From Schistocerca nitens (lineage: Eukaryota; Arthropoda; Insecta; Orthoptera; Acrididae), in contig NC_064619.1 of NCBI RefSeq assembly GCF_023898315.1, positions 504,776,594 through 504,840,593 on the forward strand: a stretch of DNA of 64,000 bases, in the 5' to 3' direction. How positions within the stretch are numbered: position 1 is the stretch's first letter; each line of letters begins with the position of its first letter. Below the pieces are notes generated by a model. It did not search any database. It had not been told where the DNA came from and saw only the letters and a list, made by a program, of their open reading frames with translations. Made by a program: the position numbers and the translations under genes. Shown here piece by piece: positions 22,692-34,211 of the stretch.

Positions 22692-25600
22692 TTCTTTCCT
22701 TTCTCAGACCTTAGGTCTGGTTCGAAATGAAAGTGACGCGGACCTTGATCAAGCGTGACTTCCTTTTAACTGTACGGTATATGTTACATTGCGTTTAGGA
22801 ACTTTCGGGTAATTGAACATGTATCAATAATTACGGATTTCTGTAGTTGTATATATATGTTTGGATGTAGGTGTATTGCATTGATGTACTCGTGGATATT
22901 GTGTGGTATGACTCCTGTAGTTGATAGTATAATTGGTACGATGTCAACTTTATCCTGATGCCACATGTCTTTGACTTCCTCAGCCAGTTGGATGTATTTT
23001 TCAATTTTCTCTCCTGTTTTCTTTTGTATATTTGTTATATTGGGTATGGATATTTCGATTAGTTGTGTTAATTTCTTCTTTTTATTGGTGAGTATGATGT
23101 CAGGTTTGTTATGTGGCGTTGTTTTATCTGTTATAATGGTCCTGTTCCAGTATAATTTGTATTCATCATTCTCCAATACATTTTGTGGTGCATACTTGTA
23201 TGTAGGAACTTGTTGTTTTAAAAGTTTATGTTGTAAGGCAAGCTGTTGATGTATTATTTTTGCGACATTGTCATGTCTTCTGGGGTATTCTGTATTTGCT
23301 AGTATTGTACATCCGCTTGTGATGTGATCTACTGTTTCTATTTGTTGTTTACAAAGTCTGCATTTATCTGTTGTGGTATTGGGATCTTTAATAATATGCT
23401 TGCTGTAATACCTGGTGTTTATTGTTTGATCCTGTATTGCAATCATGAATCCTTCTGTCTCACTGTATATATTGCCTTTTCTTAGCCATGTGTTGGATGC
23501 GTCTTGATCGATGTGTGGCTGTGTTAGATGATATGGGTGCTTGCCATGAAGTGTTTTCTTTTTCCGATTTACTTTCTTCGTATCTGTTGATGTTGTGTGA
23601 TCTAAAGGGTTGTAGAAGTGGTTATGAAATTGCAGTGGTGTAGCCGATGTATTTATATGAGTGATTGCCTTGTGTATTTTGCTAGTTTCTGCTCGTTCTA
23701 GAAAGAATTTTCTCAAATTGTCTACCTGTCCATAATGTAGGTTTTTTATGTCGATAAATCCCCTTCCTCCTTCCTTTCTGCTTAATGTGAATCTTTCTGT
23801 TGCTGAATGTATGTGATGTATTCTATATTTGTGGCATTGTGATCGTGTAAGTGTATTGAGTGCTTCTAGGTCTGTGTTACTCCATTTCACTACTCCAAAT
23901 GAGTAGGTCAATATTGGTATGTGTTTTCAGTATTTTTGTTAGTCTTTGTCTATATTTTTCTTTTAGTTCTTCTTTAATATTTGTATTATCTATTCCTATT
24001 TTTTGTCTGTATCCTAGATATTTATAGGCATCCGTTTATTCCATCGCTTCTATGCAGTCGCTGTGGTTATTCAATATGTAAGCTTCTTGTTTAGTGTGTT
24101 TTCCCTTGACTATGCTATTTTTCTTACATTTGTCTGTTCCAAAAGCCATACTTATATCATTGCTGAATACTTCTGTTATCTTTAGTAATTGGTTGAGTTG
24201 TTTATTTGCTGCTGCCAGTAGTTTTAGATCATCCATGTATAGCTAATGTGTGATTTTGTGTGGGTATGTTCCAGTAATATTGTATCCATAATTTGTATTA
24301 TTTAGCATGTTGGATAGTGGGTTCAGAGCAAGGCAGAACCAGAAAGGACTTAATGAGTCTCCTTGGTATATTCCACACTTAATCTGTATTGGCTGTGATG
24401 TGATATTATTTGAATTTGTTTGGATATTAAGTGTGGTTTTCCAATTTTTCATTACTATGTTTAGGAACTGTATCAATTTAGGATCTACTTTGTATATTTC
24501 CAATATTTGTAGTAACCATGAGTGGGGTACACTATCAAAAGCTTTTTGGTAATCAATGTATGCGTAGTGTAGCGACCTTTGTTTCGTTTTAGCTTGATAT
24601 GTCACCTCTGCATCTATTATCAGTTGCTCTTTACATCCTGTGCTCCTTTGCAACAGCCTTTTTGTTCTTCATTTATAATTTTGTTCTGTGTTGTATGTGT
24701 CATTAATTTCTGGTTAATGACTGAAGTTAATATTTTGTATATTGTTGGTAGGCATGTTATGGGGCGATATTTAGCTGGGTTCGCTGTGTCTGCTTGATCT
24801 TTAGGTTTCAGATAATTTATTCCATGTGTAAGTGTATCAGGGAATGTGTAGTGGTCTGCAATGTAACTGTTAAATAATTTAGTTAGATGTGAATGTGTTG
24901 AGGTGAACTTCTTTCATCAGAAATTTGCTATTTTATCATTTCCAGGGGCTTTCCAATTGTGAGTAGAATTAATTGCTTGGGTGACTTCATGTTGCAAAAT
25001 TATCACTTCAGGCATTTGTGGTATCATCTTGTATGTATCTGTTTCTGCTTGCATCCACCGTGCATGCCTGTTATGTTGTACCGGGTTTGACCATATGTTG
25101 CACCAGAAGTGTTCCATGTCTGTTATGTTTGGTGGATTGTTCATTTTAATGTGTGTGTTATCTATTGTCTGGTAAAATTTCTTTTGGTTTGTGTTGAATG
25201 TTTGGTTTTGTTTCCTTCTATTTTCACATTTTTTGTATCTTCTGAGTCGTTTGGCTAATGCTTGTAATTTCTGCTTCTTTTCGTTTAATTGCTCTGTCGC
25301 TTCTTGTTGTGAGATTTTACCTAACCTTTTTCGTTTTTTCCCGAGATTTCATTTCTTATAAATTGTGATAGCTGTCCGATGTCTTTTCTCAGTTTTTCTA
25401 TTTTGATCTGTAGCCTGTGTTGCCATGCTGGTTTTGTGGGTTTCTTCTGTGTGTTGGTTGGTTCTGATCTCTGCCTAGCGTGTATATTTAGTGTAGTGAG
25501 TGCTCCTATATAAACCAGTAGTTGTAACTCTTCCATAGTTGTGTTTTCATTTATTTTGTTGTGAATGATTGTGTTAATAGTTTTTTTGTTGTTTCGACTT

Positions 25601-26405
25601 GTGGGTTATTTGGTGGTCTATGCAAGAAAGGTCTAATGTCTGTATTTGTGTCTTTGTATTCTATATATGTTAGCTGAAATTTTTCTTCTATATCTAACAT
25701 CTGTGTCACTACGTGTTCTATTTGTGCTTGTTCTGGTGGCTGTCTTAAGATTTCGTTTTCCTCTGATTGTTTAATTGGTGCGTGTTGTTCTTTGTTTGTT
25801 TGCTCTGGGATGTTTGAGTCCATTACTATATTTTCTTCTTCTTCTGATTGCACATTATTTTGTTCCAGTATTTGTTGTACTTGTTGTTTGATGTTTTCTA
25901 ATTCTGACTGGGGTATCCTGTTATTTTTGATTATTACACGGATCTGATCAGCTAGTCGTTGTTCTGTTAAAAATTTTAATTCTGGGTATCTGGTAATAAA
26001 TGTTGTGTATACTTGTGATCTGTATCCAGTTGTGTTGGTTCCTAGGTTTGTTGCTTGGTAATAACAGAACATGAGGTGTCGATTAACTTCATCTGACCAT
26101 CTCATCCTCTGTCTTTGTTTTCCTTCTAGGGTGGTTGCAGGAAGCATATCCTGCAAAACACATCTGTTTGGATTTAAATCATTTTCCATTTGGCTAGCAG
26201 TGTCGTTACCATTGTGGGCGGGCATAGGGTTCAAGCGTAGTCCCCGACCATGACGGCGCTTGTCCGAGGCTTCTTTAGTTCTGCTCTGAACCAACTAATC
26301 ACACTAAAAGGGGGGTTAGCCCTAATAGTGGTTTGTTCTTTTCGTCGCCTCTTACGACTGGCAGAACATACCGGAGGCCTATTCTTTTACCGGGCCTCCA
26401 CGGGG
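22692..26405 (-). mobile_element. R4/Dong-like LINE, copy A (decayed)
   Basis: Full-length element on the minus strand: a 5' leader near 26290-26405, one long coding region and a short 3' UTR ending at (ATT)n. It is nearly identical to copy B next to it. Domains are as in copy B. It is broken by a one-base deletion near 25585, several nonsense codons (after KITH at 24240, after EAME at about 24034, and after IANF at about 24915) and a 44-bp deletion near 23916. The C-terminal 375 codons (22784-23911), with zinc knuckle and endonuclease, are still open. It keeps sense codons at both sites where copy B has stops. Confidence 0.9.
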
Positions 26406-26420
26406 ATTATTATTATTATT
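26406..26420. repeat. (ATT)n junction between the two Dong-like copies
   Basis: Five ATT units (TAA on the element strand) separate the 5' end of copy A from the 3' end of copy B. The same trinucleotide flanks the outer ends at 22681-22691 and 30181-30209. Confidence 0.9.
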
Positions 26421-26512
26421 TCCTTACTTTCTCAGATGTTAAGTCTGGTTGAGAATGGAAAGTGACGCGGACCTTGATCAAGCGTCACTTCCTATTAACT
26501 GTACGGTATGTG

Positions 26513-29500
26513 TTATATTGCATTTAGGAACTTTCGGGTAATTGAACATGTATCAATAATTACGGATTTCTGTAGTTGTATATATATGTTTGGATGTAGG
26601 TGTATTGCATTGATGTACTCGTGGATATTGTGTGGTATGACTCCTGTAGTTGATAGTATAATTGGTATGATGTCAACTTTATCCTGATGCCACATGTCTT
26701 TGACTTCCTCAGCCAGTTGGATGTATTTTTCAATTTTCTCTCCTGTTTTCTTTTGTATATTTGTTGTATTGGGTATGGATATTTCGATTAGTTGTGTTAA
26801 TTTCTTCTTTTTATTGGTGAGTATGATGTCAGGTTTGTTATGTGGCGTTGTTTTATCTGTTATAATGGTTCTGTTCCAGTATAATTTGTATTCATCATTC
26901 TCCAGTACATTTTGTGGTGCATACTTGTATGTAGGAACTTGTTGTTTTAAAAGTTTATGTTGTCAGGCAAGCTGTTGATGTATTATTTTTGCGACATTGT
27001 CATGTCTTCTGGGGTATTCTGTATTTGCTAGTATTGTACATCCGCTTGTGATGTGATCTACTGTTTCTATTTGTTGTTTACAAAGTCTGCATTTATCTGT
27101 TGTGGTATTGGGATCTTTAATAATATGTTTGCTGTAATACCTGGTGTTTATTGTTTGATCCTGTATTGCAATCATGAATCCCTCTGTCTCACTGAATATA
27201 TTGCCTTTTCTTAGCCATGTGTTGGATGCGTATTGATCGATGTGTGGCTGTGTTAGATGATACGGGTGCTTGCCATGAAGTGTTTTCTTTTTCCAATTTA
27301 CTTTCTTCGTATCTGTTGATGTTATGTGGTCTAAAGGGTTGTAGAGGTGGTTATGAAATTGTAGTGGTGTAGCCGATGTATTTATATGAGTGATTGCTTT
27401 GTGTATTTTGCTAGTTTCTGCTCGTTCTATAAAGAATTTTCTTAAATTGTCTACCTGTCCATAATGTAGGTTTTTTATATCGATAAATCCCCTTCCTCCT
27501 TCCTTTCTGCTTAATGTGAATCTTTCTGTTGCAGAATGTATGTGATGTATTCTATATTTATGGCATTGTGATCGTGTAAGTGTATTGAGTGCTTCTAGGT
27601 CTGTGTTACTCCATTTCACTACTCCAAATGAGTAGGTCAATATTGGTATGGCATAAGTATTTATAGCGTTGGTCTTGTTTCTTGCTGTCAGTTCTGTTTT
27701 CAGTATTTTTGTTAGTCTTTGTCTATATTTTTCTTTTAGTTCTTCTTTAACATTTGTATTATCTATTCCTATTTTTTGTCTGTATCCTAGATATTTATAG
27801 GCATCCGTTTTTTCCATCGCTTCTATGCAGTCGCTTTGGTTATCCAATATGTAATCTTCTTGTTTAGTGTGTTTTCCCTTGACTATGCTATTTTTCTTAC
27901 ATTTGTCTGTTCCAAAAGCCATACTTATATCATTGCTGAATACTTCTGTTATCTTTAGTAATTGGTTGAGTTGTTGATTTGTTGCTGCCAGTAGTTTTAG
28001 ATCATCCATGTATAGCAAATGTGTGATTTTGTGTGGGTATGTTCCAGTAATATTGTATCCATAATTTGTATTATTTAGCAAGTTGGATAGTGGGTTCAGA
28101 GCAAGGCAGAGCCAGAAAGGACTTAATGAGTCTCCTTGGTATATTCCACCCTTAATCTGTATTGGCTGTGATGTGATATTATTTGAATTTGTTTGGATAT
28201 TAAGTGTGGTTTTCCAATTTTTCATTACTATGTTTAGGAACTGTATCAATTTAGGATCTACTTTGTATATTTCCAATATTTGTAGTAACCATGAGTGGGG
28301 TACACTATCAAAAGCTTTTTGGTAATCAATGTATGCATAGTGTAGCGACCTTTGTTTAGTTTTAGCTTGTTATGTCACCTCTGCATCTATTATCAGTTGC
28401 TCTTTACATCCTCGTGCTCCTTTGCAACAGCCTTTTTGTTCTTCATTTATAATTTTGTTCTGTGTTGTATGTGTCATTAATTTCTGTTTAATGATTGAAG
28501 TTAATATTTTGTATATTGTTGGTAGGCATGTTATGGGGCGATATTTAGCTGGGTTCGCTGTGTCTGCTTGATCTTTAGGTTTCAGATAAGTTATTCCATG
28601 TGTAAGTGTATCAGGGTATGTGTATGGGTCTGCAATGTAACTGTTAAATAATTTAGTTAGATGTGAATGTGTTGAGGTGAACTTCTTTAACCAGAAATTT
28701 GCTATTTTATCATTTCCAGGGGCTTTCCAATTGTGAGTAGAATTAATTGCTTGGGTGACTTCATGTTGCAAAATTATCCCTTCAGGCATTTGTGGTATCA
28801 TCTTGTATGTGTCTGTTTCTGTTTGTATCCACCGTGCATGCCTGTTATGTTGTACCGGGTTTGACCATATGTTGCTCCAGAAGTGTTCCATGTCTGTTAT
28901 GTTTGGTGGATTGTTTATTTTAATGTGTGTGTTATCTATTGTCTGGTAAAATTTCTTTTGGTTTGTGTTGAATGTTTGGTTTTGTTTCCTTCTATTTTCA
29001 CATTTTTTGTATCTTCTGAGTCGTTTGGCTAATGCTTGTAATTTCTGCTTCTTTTCGTCTAATTGCTCTGTCGCTTCTTGTTGTGAGATTTTACCTAACC
29101 TTTTTCGTTTTTTTTCCGAGATTTCATTTCTTATAAATTGTGATAGCTGTCCGATGTCTTTTCTCAGTTTTTCTATTTTGATCTGTAGCCTGTGTTGCCA
29201 TGCTGGTTTTGTGGGTTTCTTCTGTGTGTTGGTTGGTTCTGATCTCTGTCTAGTGTGTATATTTAGTGTAGTGAGTGCTCCTATATAAACCAGTAGTTGT
29301 AACTCTTCCATAGTTGTGTTTTCATTTATTTTGTTGTGTATGATTGTGTTGATAGTTTTTATTGTTGTTTCGACTTGTGGGTTATTTGGTGGTCTATGCA
29401 AGAATGGTCTAATGTCTGTATTTGTGTCTTTGTATTCTATACATGTTAGCTGAAATTTTTCTTCTATATCTAGCATCTGTGTCACTTCGTGTTCTATTTG

Positions 29501-30070
29501 TGCTTGTTCTGGTGGCTGTCTTAAGATTTCGTTTTCCTCTGATTGTTTAATTGGTGCGTGTTGTTCTTTGTTTGTTTGCTCTGGGATGTTTGAGTCCATT
29601 ACTGTATTTTCTTCTTCTTCTGATTGCACATTATTTTGTTCCAGTATTTGTTGTACTTGTTGTTTGATGTTTTCTAATTCTGACTGGGGTATCCTGTTAT
29701 TTTTGATTATTACACGGATCTGATCATCTAGTCGTTGTTCTGTTAAAAATTTTAATTCTGGGTATCTGGTAATAAATGTTGTGTATACTTGTGATCTGTA
29801 TCCAGTTGTGTTGGTTCCTAGGTTTGTTGCTTGGTAATAACAGAACATGAGGTGTCGATTAACTTCATCTGACCATCTCATCCTCTGTCTTTGTTTTCCT
29901 TCTAGGGTGGTTGCAGGAAGCATATCCTGCAAAACACCTCTATTTGGATTTAAATCATTTTCCAGTTGGCTAGCAGTGTCGTTACCATTGTGGGCGGGCA
30001 TAGGGTTGAAGCGTCGTCCCCGACCATGACGGCGCTTGTCCGAGGCTTCTTTAGTTCTGTCCTGAACCAA
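26513..30070 (-). pseudogene. Dong-like reverse transcriptase / restriction-like endonuclease, two nonsense codons
   Basis: One frame of about 1,185 codons, opened by a TAG just upstream of 30070; the first ATG is at 30001-29999 (MPAHNGND). The protein would nick TAA repeats and prime reverse transcription there. Approximate residues: 60-130 is a Myb-like block (MRWSDEVNRHLMFCYYQATN); 360-400 is basic and coiled; RT starts near 470 (KAPGNDKIANFWLKKF), with KYRPITCLPTIYK and a GCxKGxxGCKEQLxID-like block. Catalytic YMDD lies at 687-690 (28001-28012). A knuckle, CRLCKQQIETVDHITSGC, is near 990-1010, and the PD..E endonuclease signature (NKPDIILTNKKKKLTQLIEI) near 1070. Nonsense codons are TAA at 28370-28372 and TGA at 26963-26965. 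Otherwise no frameshift was seen. Confidence 0.92.
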
Positions 30071-30178
30071 CTAATCACACTAATGGGGGGTTAGCCCTAT
30101 TAGTGGTTTGTTCTTTTCGTCGCCTTTTACGACTGGCAGAACATACCGGAGGCCTATTCTCTTCCCGGGCCTCCACGG

Positions 30179-30180
<2 letters not shown>
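30071..30180 (-). promoter_or_regulatory. Hairpin-rich 5' leader of Dong-like copy B
   Basis: On the element strand three stems can be drawn: GGAGGCC with GGCCTCC separated by 13 bases at the very 5' end, GTCG with CGAC around TAAAAGG, and CACTAAT with ATTAGTG around a loop containing GGGCTAACCCCCC. Copy A keeps the first two exactly and the third with matched-looking changes. It could serve as an internal promoter, an RNP binding site or part of a processing ribozyme. None of these is shown by sequence alone. Confidence 0.5.

Positions 30181-30209
<29 letters not shown>
30181..30209. repeat. (ATT)n microsatellite at the 5' junction
   Basis: Nine or more ATT units directly abut the 5' end of the Dong-like element, consistent with insertion inside a longer TAA/ATT array. 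Confidence 0.93.
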
Positions 30210-31000
30210 CACTATTAATGGCTGCAGCTGTAGTAGTACGATTAATGCTAGTATTAGCTTTGTTAGTTCATAGTCAGTATTATTTACTCACCCCGCCACT
30301 TCAGACACTCACATCATTTTAATACTAGATGTCGTCTTAAAATTGTAATTTTCTTAGCTAACAATGATGTAATGGCTACTATATTTGCGAAAATCTGGTG
30401 TGATGTACGGAAGGTCCTGATCTGGTTAAATAAATCAGTAAAATAAATAAAATTAGATTTCCAGGAAGGGACTGAGTGCGTACACAAGAACTTTCTGTAT
30501 AAAATTAAATACCTCTGTTCTTTTGCGGTTGATGACTCATATGTGCTGGTGCGATATTAATCGTATGAACTAAGAAGCGTTGTTTTTCTCGGCGTCTTGT
30601 ACGTGTAATAAACGACGTCAGAAACGCCACGTTGTTTTCAACTTTCTATGGAAAAACAAACGTGGTTTACGTTCATGAAAGTTTCTCTCTCATTGGGCAG
30701 TGTGGGAAAAAATCACGCCTAACGAAGTCCTTCATGATTGAATTACAAGCTTAAACTTATTTTCAATACCAAATTTTAATTTGCCTTTTATTTTCCTGGC
30801 TTTTTAATACGTTGACAATTATTTCGAGTTAAAAGCAGTGTAAGTAATGAAAAAATTGAAAAGAAAAAGTTTGTGACGCAGGGAGTCGACCCCACGACCA
30901 TCAGATTACTGTCCTATTCTCACTTCGCTGTAGCAACCCATGCTTGAAGGTTACGCTAGCAAACATTTCTCATGCCGTGCCCGATTCAAGTTAAACATGC
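30210..31000. other. Unassigned sequence
   Basis: No family recognised. Near 30880-30960 there is GGGAGTCGACCCCACGACCA, which may be a decayed tRNA-like or SINE head in reverse orientation, but no ends are visible. Confidence 0.3.
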
Positions 31001-31002
31001 TA

Positions 31003-32256
31003 CAGTGACGGGAAAAAATTTCAACACCAAAAAATAATTAATGTAGTGTAGTGAAATTTCGTGAATCATTTGTCTGGGTAACATATTTCAGTGATTAACA
31101 TATCAAGATCACAGGTTAACATAAGCGCGAGATAGGGAATTGCAAGTGCCTAATGCTGGTACATTAAGAACCACTGTAGCCGCAAGAATGTTGAATGCAA
31201 GCATGCAAATGAGCATACATTGTGTTATGCAGGTGTCGGGTGCCAGTTCGTGGGACGGAGTTTCATGCCTGTTGCACTCGGTCGGTGTCTGTAGAGACGG
31301 TTAATGCTAGATGTGGATAACGCTGAAGTTGTCCGATGATGTACCACACGTGCTCGAATGGAGACAGATGTGGTGATCAAGCAGGCCAGGACAACATGTG
31401 GACACTCTAGAGCATGTGAGGTTATAAGAGTGGTATGTTTGCGAGCGTTATCCTATTGGAAAACACCTCTTGCATGCTGTTCCTGATTGGCAACACAACA
31501 GGTAGAATTACCAGAATGACGTAAGAATTTGCAGTCAGGGTGCGGGGGTAAACCAGGAGAGTGCTCCTGTTGTCATACGAAATCGTACCCACGTCCGTAA
31601 CTCTATTATGTAGATACGTTGACTATAAGCCCTCAACTGACCTCCTTCTAACCAACACTCTGCCCTCCAACAAGCTCTCACTTACCACCACTGAAGTCGC
31701 AAACGGTACTGGATTGGGATCGGTATGGAGTAAACGATTTGTAACAGTTATTTTTATCACTGAGATGCCAACTGCTGCTGAAATTGCTGCTACACATAAG
31801 GAAAGATGCGCCAGAGTCTTACGTCGAACATGACGGTCTTCCCTCTCGTTAGTACCACATGGCCGTCCAGAGTCCGGTCTTCTTGCGACCATACATTTGT
31901 GTGACCCCACTGCCAGATGTCACGTAAGTTAAGTCTCACTGCAATACCGCAGAAGGAGCATTCGCCTTCTCGCAGCCCTGTTACGTGACCTCGTTCAAGC
32001 TCAGAGAGGTGTACATAAGGGTGTGTTTGTCACCTTAAAGGCATTCTTGACTAACATCAGCTCATCCCGTCCAATCTCAAAGGTCAGTAACGCTCACTAC
32101 TGTTATAGCGTGTATTCAAAGCAAACTTGATTTGCATCCTCATAGTAGCGCTATTAGTTCCACTCCTACGCGACTGGTGCGATGTAGACACGTGCTTACA
32201 AGCTTTCGTTTCTGTCGCACAGCTTTTTCGTGGTGATGAGGTCTTTTCCGTCAGTC
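31003..32256 (-). mobile_element. Tc1-like DNA transposon (minus strand), degenerate
   Basis: TA at 31001-31002 and 32257-32258. Inverted ends of about 28 bp: CAGTGACGGGAAAAAATTTCA at the left (trimmed), and GACTGACGGAAAAGACCTCA when the right end is read inward. The transposase on the minus strand has the helix-turn-helix block ARRPDSGRPCGTNEREDRHV at about 31820-31885. The RTLTANSYV block is near 31520-31545 and the C-terminal SPHLSPFEHVWYIIG near 31320-31370, where the last catalytic residue region has H in place of D. Stops and an internal deletion of the central DDE part make it inactive. Confidence 0.85.
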
Positions 32257-32258
32257 TA

Positions 32259-33059
32259 TTTATTCTAAACGCTTTGTCACCTGGCGCTCCCGCTCCTATC
32301 ACTTTCCGTTCTGGTCAAGGTCTGCGTAAAAAATAAATTCGGACGAAATCACTGATGACGGATAGCTTCTGTCCTCTTGTCATAGCACATTCAACATCAA
32401 TAAAAAAAATGGGAGAATATGTCCGTCCTTTGGCACCGAGTTTCGGCAGCAGGTCAACCGCGGAACGCTGAGCATCTGGATGCAAGATGCGGTCCGTCAG
32501 GTGTCCAGCGCCACCCAGGGGTGCGGCGCATAAAATATTCAGCGCGCTTCCATTCATTCGGTTAATAAGCCGGCAGGGATTGCGCCGGAACAGTCCGGCT
32601 GCGCGCTGGGTCCACGGCGCAGTGTTTATTCTGAGCGAAGGAGACGAGGGGAGCTGCGAGCGCGTGGGGGCGCGTTGATGCGAATGGATTTTTTAAAATT
32701 ATTCACCCTGTTAGCTTAAACAGTATAGCGCGCCCCAGCTACCAGAAGCGACGCATAGGCATATTAGAGCATCAATTTTTAAAGGACTGGGGATATGGTG
32801 CCCTCGGCAAGCAAGAAGAGGGCGCAATGAGGGGAAGAAAAAAGTTCACTAAAAACTAATGCTCTTAAGAAGAGGCAGTTGTGTATGGAATCTTGCTGTC
32901 ACTCGTATAGCTCCAGTTCACAACATAGAAACGTTCTAAAAAGATACTGTTAGCAATGTGCGTACACCTCACAGCAGATCGTGTATCTTATGGCAGATCC
33001 AGTGACCTGATGATCCGTAGGAAGGCAAGCTGAGAACAACCCTGAAGATAGATGTAACA
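32259..33059. other. Unassigned; CpG-rich patch at about 32440-32680
   Basis: The middle is visibly richer in G+C and in CG dinucleotides than the rest of the window (for example GTGCGGCGCATAAA, CAGGGATTGCGCCGGAACAG, GGGGGCGCGTTGATGCG). A TATA-like ATAAAATATTC lies at 32530. No exon could be supported on either strand. It could be an unmethylated regulatory patch or a decayed GC-rich repeat. Confidence 0.4.
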
Positions 33060-33061
33060 TA

Positions 33062-34209
33062 CATTGAGGTAACAAAAATCATAGGATGTCGACAGGCGCA
33101 TATACAGACGGCGGCAGCATCGCGTACACAAGGTATTAAGTACAGTGCACTGGTGGGGCTGTCATGCGCACTCAGGCGATTATGGTCCGACGACAAGAAT
33201 TAACAGACGTTGAACGCGTAATGGTAACAGCAGCTAGACGCATGGGACATTGCATTGCGTAATTCGCTAGGGAAATCAATATTCCGAAATCTACAGATTT
33301 CGGTTATTATCTCTCACCACCGGTAAACCCAGTGGCCGACGGCCTTCACTTAATTGCCGAGAGCAGTGGCATTTGCGTAGAGTTGTCAGTGCTAAAAGAC
33401 AAATAACCGCAGAAACCAATGTGCGACGTACGACGAATGTGTTCGTTAGAGCAGTGCGGCGAAATTTGGCGTCAGTGGCCTATGGGAGCAGACGATGGAC
33501 TCGAGCGCCTTTGCTAATAGCACATCACCTGCCGCGGCTCGTGCTATATCGGTTGCACCGTAAACGAGTGGAAAACCATAGCCCTGATAAATGAGTCGCG
33601 ATTTCAGCTGGTACGAGCTGACAGTAGTGTTCGAATGTGGCGCAGACTGCAATGAAACGGGGGGGGGGGGGACCCAAGTTGACAACGATGAAATGTGGAA
33701 GGTGTTGGTGGCCCCAGAATGGTGTGGGTTGTGTTAACATGGAATGGACCAGATCCTCTTGTCCACCTGAACCAATTATTGACTGGCAAAGGGTTATATG
33801 CTCTGTTACTTGGAGACAATTTGTAGCCATTCAACGACTTCATGTTTCCAAACAAAGATGGAATTTTAATCGATGACAATGGGCCATATCATTTGGCCAC
33901 AGTCGTTCGCAAGAGCGTTTGAAGAACATTAAGGACAATTCGAACGAATGGATTAACCACACTGAACGCCCGACATGAAACCCATCGAACATACATGGGA
34001 CGTAATCGAGACATCAGTTCACGCACAAAATCCTGCCCTGGCAACACTTTTGCAACTATGGACAGCTGCAGAGGTAACACGGCTCAGTTTTTCTGCATGG
34101 GACTTCCAATGACTTAAGTCCCTGCCTTGTCGAATTGCTGCACTATGCCGTGCGAAAGGACGTTCGGCACGATATTAGGAGGTATCCCATGACTTTCGTC
34201 CCCTCAGTG
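33062..34209 (+). mobile_element. Tc1-like DNA transposon (plus strand), degenerate
   Basis: TA at 33060-33061 and 34210-34211. Inverted ends: CATTGAGGTAACAAAAATCA at the left (trimmed), and CACTGAGGGGACGAAAGTCA when the right end is read inward. Transposase traces: LYALLLGD and FPNKDGILIDDNGPYH near 33795-33900, where the second catalytic aspartate survives in DDNG. PDMKPIEHTWDVIE follows near 33970-34015 with the last catalytic residue of the DD34E triad. A G-run at 33660-33671 and several frameshifts break the reading frame. Confidence 0.85.
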
Positions 34210-34211
34210 TA

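Larger units (their letters stand above)
26421..30180 (-). mobile_element. R4/Dong-like LINE, copy B (near intact)
   Basis: About 3.76 kb, minus strand, from the leader at 30180 to the 3' end at 26421, with (ATT)n on both sides. The protein architecture is typical of the R4 clade (Dong, R4, Rex6): RT before a zinc knuckle and a restriction-like endonuclease, with no apurinic-type endonuclease. Known Dong elements insert into TAA repeats, which matches these flanks. The 3' UTR is only about 90 bp. Confidence 0.93.

Noticed and set aside
22965-29288. Plus-strand hydrophobic open frames (for example 22965-23249, 26694-26978, 28965-29288)
   Set aside because: They are antisense shadows of the Dong-like coding region and occur identically in both copies.
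33660-33671. G-run as a G-quadruplex regulatory site
   Set aside because: It is a single homopolymer run inside a dead transposase, more likely slippage or assembly noise.
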